A DNA stretch of 27,036 nucleotides, from assembly GCF_001545155.1 (NCBI RefSeq), contig NZ_CP014226.1, positions 3,363,679 to 3,390,714 on the forward strand. The letters are read 5' to 3'. The position numbers and the translations under genes were made by a program. The notes under the pieces are model-generated. The model did not search any database, had not been told where the DNA came from, and was given only the letters and a program-made list of their open reading frames with translations. The stretch's first letter is position 1. Every line of letters begins with the position of its first letter. Shown here piece after piece: positions 24,215 to 27,036 of the stretch. The stretch comes from Halomonas chromatireducens. Lineage in GTDB: Bacteria > Pseudomonadota > Gammaproteobacteria > Pseudomonadales > Halomonadaceae.

Positions 24215-25545
24215 GTCTGAGTGCAGAACTGCTTACCCTGGTCATGTTCAGCGGCCTGCTGGTCGGCCTGTTCATGGGCCATCCGCTGGCCTTCGTGCTG
24301 GGTGGGGTGGCGGTGATCGGGGCCTATCTCGGCCCTGGGCCGCGGGTATTGGGCACTATCATCAACAATATCTATGGCAACGCCATGGACAACTATGTGC
24401 TGGTGGCGATTCCGCTCTTCGTACTGATGGCACGCTTTCTCAATGATTCGGGCGTCACCGAGAAGATGTTCGATGTCATGCGCCTGTTGCTGGCCAATCT
24501 TCGTGGTGGACTGGCGCTGACGGTGGTCATCGTCTCGGTGCTGCTCGCCGCCACTACCGGCATCGTCGGGGCGTCGATCGCTGTCATGGGCATGATCGCC
24601 CTCGCACCGATGCTCAAGTACGGCTACAACAAGGAGCTCAGCTCCGGGGTGATCATGGCCAGCGGCTGCCTCGGCATCCTGATCCCGCCGAGCATCATGC
24701 TGATCCTGATGGCCAGCTATTCGCCGGTGTCGGTGGGGGCGCTGTTCGCCGGGGCGCTGATCCCGGGCCTGATGCTGGGGACGATGTACGCGCTCTATGT
24801 GCTCATCATCTGCTACATCAAACCCTCCTATGGCCCTCCCGTGCCTCCGGCGGAGCGCGCCGAAACCAGTACCGGTCAGCTGCTGATCATGCTGGCGAAG
24901 TACGTGGTGCCGCCCATGGGCCTGATCCTTGGGGTGCTCGGGGCGCTCTTCACCGGGATCGCTACCGCTACCGAGGCCTCCGCCATCGGCGTGGGGATCG
25001 CCTTCCTGCTGTTCCTGATTTTCGGTGACCGCAAGATCAAAACCTGCTTTCACACCCTGATCGAGGCGGGCAAGACGACCACCATGGTGATGCTGGTGCT
25101 GGTCGGCGCCACCGCCTTTACCGGGGTCTTCTCCCGCGGCGGCGGCATGACGGTGATCAGCGACCTGGTACTGGCCATGCCCGGTGGCACCACCGGCGCG
25201 TTGATCCTGATGCTGTTCCTGGTCTTCCTGCTGGGGATGTTCCTGGACTGGACCGGCATCGTACTGCTCAGCTTCCCGATCATGCTGCCGATCGTCCAGC
25301 AGATGGGCATCGACGTGCTGTGGTTCGTGGTGATGGTGGCAGTGGTGCTGCAGACCTCCTTCCTGACACCGCCATTCGGCTACGCACTGTTCTACCTGAA
25401 GGGAGTCGCGCCACCCGGCGTCGAGATCGTCGACCTCTACAAGGCGGTGATCCCCTTCGTGGCGCTGATCGTGCTGGCCTGCCTGCTGATGGCCTTCTTC
25501 CCCGCCCTCATCACCGGCCTGCCGGCGCTACTGGTCGGCTATTGA
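24211..25545 (+). CDS. TRAP transporter large permease (DctM type)
   Basis: A 444-residue inner-membrane protein with about 12 helices, the solute-translocating subunit of a TRAP importer. Marks include MGHPLAFVLGGVAVIGAYLG, VAIPLFVLMARFL, GCLGILIPPSIMLILMA (hairpin and sodium-site region), TGIATATEASAIGVG and LTPPFGYALFYLKGV. The ligand is not predictable from the permease alone and no binding protein is visible on either side. Relatives with this length often carry mannitol/chloroaromatic-type or dicarboxylate substrates. The ATG overlaps the DctQ stop by 4 nt. A strong terminator ends the operon 19 nt after the stop. Confidence 0.93.
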   Translation: MSLSAELLTLVMFSGLLVGLFMGHPLAFVLGGVAVIGAYLGPGPRVLGTIINNIYGNAMDNYVLVAIPLFVLMARFLNDSGVTEKMFDVMRLLLANLRGGLALTVVIVSVLLAATTGIVGASIAVMGMIALAPMLKYGYNKELSSGVIMASGCLGILIPPSIMLILMASYSPVSVGALFAGALIPGLMLGTMYALYVLIICYIKPSYGPPVPPAERAETSTGQLLIMLAKYVVPPMGLILGVLGALFTGIATATEASAIGVGIAFLLFLIFGDRKIKTCFHTLIEAGKTTTMVMLVLVGATAFTGVFSRGGGMTVISDLVLAMPGGTTGALILMLFLVFLLGMFLDWTGIVLLSFPIMLPIVQQMGIDVLWFVVMVAVVLQTSFLTPPFGYALFYLKGVAPPGVEIVDLYKAVIPFVALIVLACLLMAFFPALITGLPALLVGY

Positions 25546-25563
25546 CCCCACCGTGCCTGCCGG

Positions 25564-25608
25564 AAAAAGCGCCCGCCACTCAAACGAGTGGCGGGTGCTG
25601 CGCTTTTT
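25564..25608. terminator. Intrinsic terminator of the TRAP operon
   Basis: The inner 10-bp stem CCCGCCACTC (25572-25581)/GAGTGGCGGG (25586-25595) has an AAAC loop. The outer arms AAAAAGCG (25564-25571) and CGCTTTTT (25601-25608) also pair, leaving a TTTTT run on the plus strand and a mirrored A run. It should work strongly after dctM. Confidence 0.85.
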
Positions 25609-25645
25609 CAGCAGAGAAAATTGACCGAGATCATTAAAATCTTTT

Positions 25646-25689
25646 TGCGTATCATTGTCATTTGCAATCAGATCCATTTTTGCTATCGT
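25646..25689 (+). promoter_or_regulatory. Fur-box-like site overlapping the promoter of the iron-uptake operon
   Basis: On the minus strand, 25646-25665 reads GCAAATGACAATGATACGCA, close to the Fur consensus of tandem GATAAT-type units. It overlaps TTGCAA (25662-25667), a -35 candidate, with TATCGT (25684-25689) 16 nt downstream as -10. Repression by Fe-Fur when iron is plentiful is the expected outcome. Confidence 0.6.
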
Positions 25690-25776
25690 GGCGCTAGACC
25701 GAGACTGGCCGAGGGACGATGTCAACACAGAGTGGCGCACTATTTCCCCCGCCTTTCAGCCTCAAGGAACACATCC

Positions 25777-26775
25777 ATGCGCAAGACGCTGTTTACTGTA
25801 ACCGCTGTCGCAACCACCCTGCTTGCCGCTCCGCTGGCCTCCGCCGCCAGCCTGACGCTCTATTCGGGGCGTGGCGAGTCGATGGTCGAGCCAGTCGTCA
25901 AACAGTTCGAGAAGGACACGGGCATCAGCGTGCAGGTCCGCTATGGCGACACGGCCCAGCTGGCCGTATTGCTGCAGGAAGAGGGCAACCGTTCACCGGC
26001 CGATCTCTACTGGGGCCAGGATGCCGGGGCCATGGGCGCCATCAGCCAGGCCGGTCTGCTTGCCGAACTGCCGGCCGATATCTATGAAGGCTTGCCAAGC
26101 ATTTACACCAGCGAGTCCGGCAACTGGGTTGCTGCCAGCGGCCGCGCGCGGGTCGTCGCCTACTCACCGGAGCGGGTCGACGAGGGCGAGCTGCCCGAGA
26201 GCGTCTTCGACCTCACCGATGAGCGCTATAAAGGGCGTGTCGGCTGGGCCCCCACCAATGGCTCCTTCCAGTCCTTCCTGACCGCCATGCGCGTCGAACA
26301 TGGCGATGACACAACCCGTGAATGGCTGGAAGGCATGCGTGACAATGGCGCAGTTACCTTCCGCAACAATACCACCCAGGTGCAGGGCATCGCCGGCGGT
26401 GAAATCGACTTCGGCCTGGTCAATAACTACTACCTGCCACGCTTCAAGGCGAGCGATGCCGACTACCCGGTGGAACAGGCTTTCTTCGCCGACGGTGATA
26501 TCGGCAACCTGGTGAACGTGGCCGGTATCGCCGTGGTCGGCAGCAGCGACAGTCAGGAAGAGGCCATCGAGTTCGTGCGCTACCTGCTCTCGCCGGCCGC
26601 CCAACAGTACTTCACCGGCAGCGTGTACGAGTACCCGGTGACCCGCGGCGTCATCCAGAACCCGACTCTCGAAGATTTTGATCGCCTTCTCGAGGTGTCC
26701 CCCCAGATCGACCTGGACGAGCTCGAGGATCTCGAAGGCACCCTGAACCTACTGCGCGATGTCGGCCTGCTGTAA
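25777..26775 (+). CDS. Iron(III) ABC transporter periplasmic binding protein, FbpA type
   Basis: A 332-residue periplasmic protein with a signal peptide cleaved near LASA (residue 23). The mature part begins ASLTLYSGRGE, a typical FbpA/FutA opening. The adjacent tyrosines Y218 and Y219 in VNNYYLPRF are the iron-binding pair of the family. It would bind ferric iron released in the periplasm and hand it to the permease encoded next. AAGGAA precedes the ATG at 25777. The frame is open upstream to 25588, but that part covers the promoter and Fur-like site and is not translated. Confidence 0.9.
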   Translation: MRKTLFTVTAVATTLLAAPLASAASLTLYSGRGESMVEPVVKQFEKDTGISVQVRYGDTAQLAVLLQEEGNRSPADLYWGQDAGAMGAISQAGLLAELPADIYEGLPSIYTSESGNWVAASGRARVVAYSPERVDEGELPESVFDLTDERYKGRVGWAPTNGSFQSFLTAMRVEHGDDTTREWLEGMRDNGAVTFRNNTTQVQGIAGGEIDFGLVNNYYLPRFKASDADYPVEQAFFADGDIGNLVNVAGIAVVGSSDSQEEAIEFVRYLLSPAAQQYFTGSVYEYPVTRGVIQNPTLEDFDRLLEVSPQIDLDELEDLEGTLNLLRDVGLL

Positions 26776-26786
26776 CGCCGACCCGA

Positions 26787-26811
26787 GCGCCGCCTGCTCT
26801 GCAGGCGGCGC
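26787..26811 (+). other. Intercistronic hairpin between binding protein and permease genes
   Basis: A perfect 11-bp stem (26787-26797 with 26801-26811) has a TCT loop and no T run. Such stems after a binding-protein gene usually stabilise the upstream mRNA or partly stop transcription, giving more binding protein than permease. Confidence 0.65.
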
Positions 26812-26831
26812 ACTTCATTCCGCGAGGCACG

Positions 26832-27036
26832 ATGACACGGACCAACAGCACCTCCATCCATAGTCAGCCGGCCTCCCGCCTGCCGCGCCTGCTGCCCCGG
26901 AATGTGCCGCTGCACATCCTGCTGCCGTCGCTGGTCGTTGCTGCTGCCATGCTGGTGCCGCTGCTCTATCTGGGCCTGCGGGCCTTCGAAGCTGACAGCG
27001 CCACGCTTGTCGATCTGGTCTTGCGTCCCTACCACC
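26832..27036 (+). CDS. Iron(III) ABC transporter permease, N-terminal part (cut by window end)
   Basis: Only the first 68 residues are visible. A polar N-terminus (MTRTNSTSIHSQPASR) is followed by a membrane helix with LHILLPSLVVAAAMLVPLLYLGLRAFE and then ADSATLVDLVLRP, as in FbpB/SfuB permeases. GAGG stands 7 nt upstream of the ATG. It lies 56 nt after the binding-protein gene on the same strand, with an intercistronic hairpin between. The ATPase gene should follow outside the window. Confidence 0.8.
   Translation, partial: MTRTNSTSIHSQPASRLPRLLPRNVPLHILLPSLVVAAAMLVPLLYLGLRAFEADSATLVDLVLRPYH

Overview
The window is high-GC, tightly packed bacterial chromosome. Gene content points to a gammaproteobacterium, most likely a halophilic Halomonas-type organism. 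The evidence is a 634-residue FabY-type ketosynthase of the Pseudomonas kind, a coaD/YfhL-ferredoxin pair, TRAP and iron ABC uptake systems, and a sugar-acid catabolic cluster. No tRNA, rRNA, CRISPR array, insertion sequence or phage gene is visible. The genus is inferred from family resemblance, not from a marker gene.

Positions 1-9455 form a sugar-acid utilisation island. It holds the C-terminal part of an altronate/galactarate dehydratase family enzyme, a NanR-like GntR regulator, a broken Ldh2-type dehydrogenase and an L-fuconate dehydratase followed by an FAD-linked hydroxyacid dehydrogenase. An HpaI-type aldolase then diverges from a complete dgoD-dgoK-dgoA operon, which takes D-galactonate to pyruvate plus glyceraldehyde 3-phosphate. 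Clustered CATAC/GTATG half-sites, arranged like E. coli NanR operators, lie in both divergent promoter regions and suggest one regulator for the island. The Ldh2 gene has lost its N-terminus and is joined to the first 15 codons of a short-chain dehydrogenase gene, which looks like an internal deletion.

Positions 9456-9755 are an intergenic gap. It contains a strong intrinsic terminator on the minus strand with no minus-strand gene in front of it, a plausible promoter for it, and a LacI/PurR-like palindrome. Together they suggest a small RNA. Positions 9756-17580 are mostly plus-strand housekeeping and transport genes: fabY, coaD, ferredoxin, a MATE exporter, a short-chain fatty acid transporter, an acyl-CoA thioesterase and a protein with a voltage-sensor-like membrane module but no pore. 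One small minus-strand envelope protein interrupts them.

Positions 17599-21718 hold envelope genes, nearly all on the minus strand. They are an I78-type inhibitor lipoprotein, two tandem 43-residue entericidin-like lipoproteins, and a four-gene run of two paralogous lipoproteins, a DUF1007 protein and a NicO-type metal permease. A plus-strand HIT protein overlaps the end of the permease gene tail to tail. Positions 22067-27036 hold dps, an N-terminally truncated pepD pseudogene, a TRAP permease pair without its binding protein, and the start of a probable Fur-controlled iron(III) ABC operon cut by the window end.
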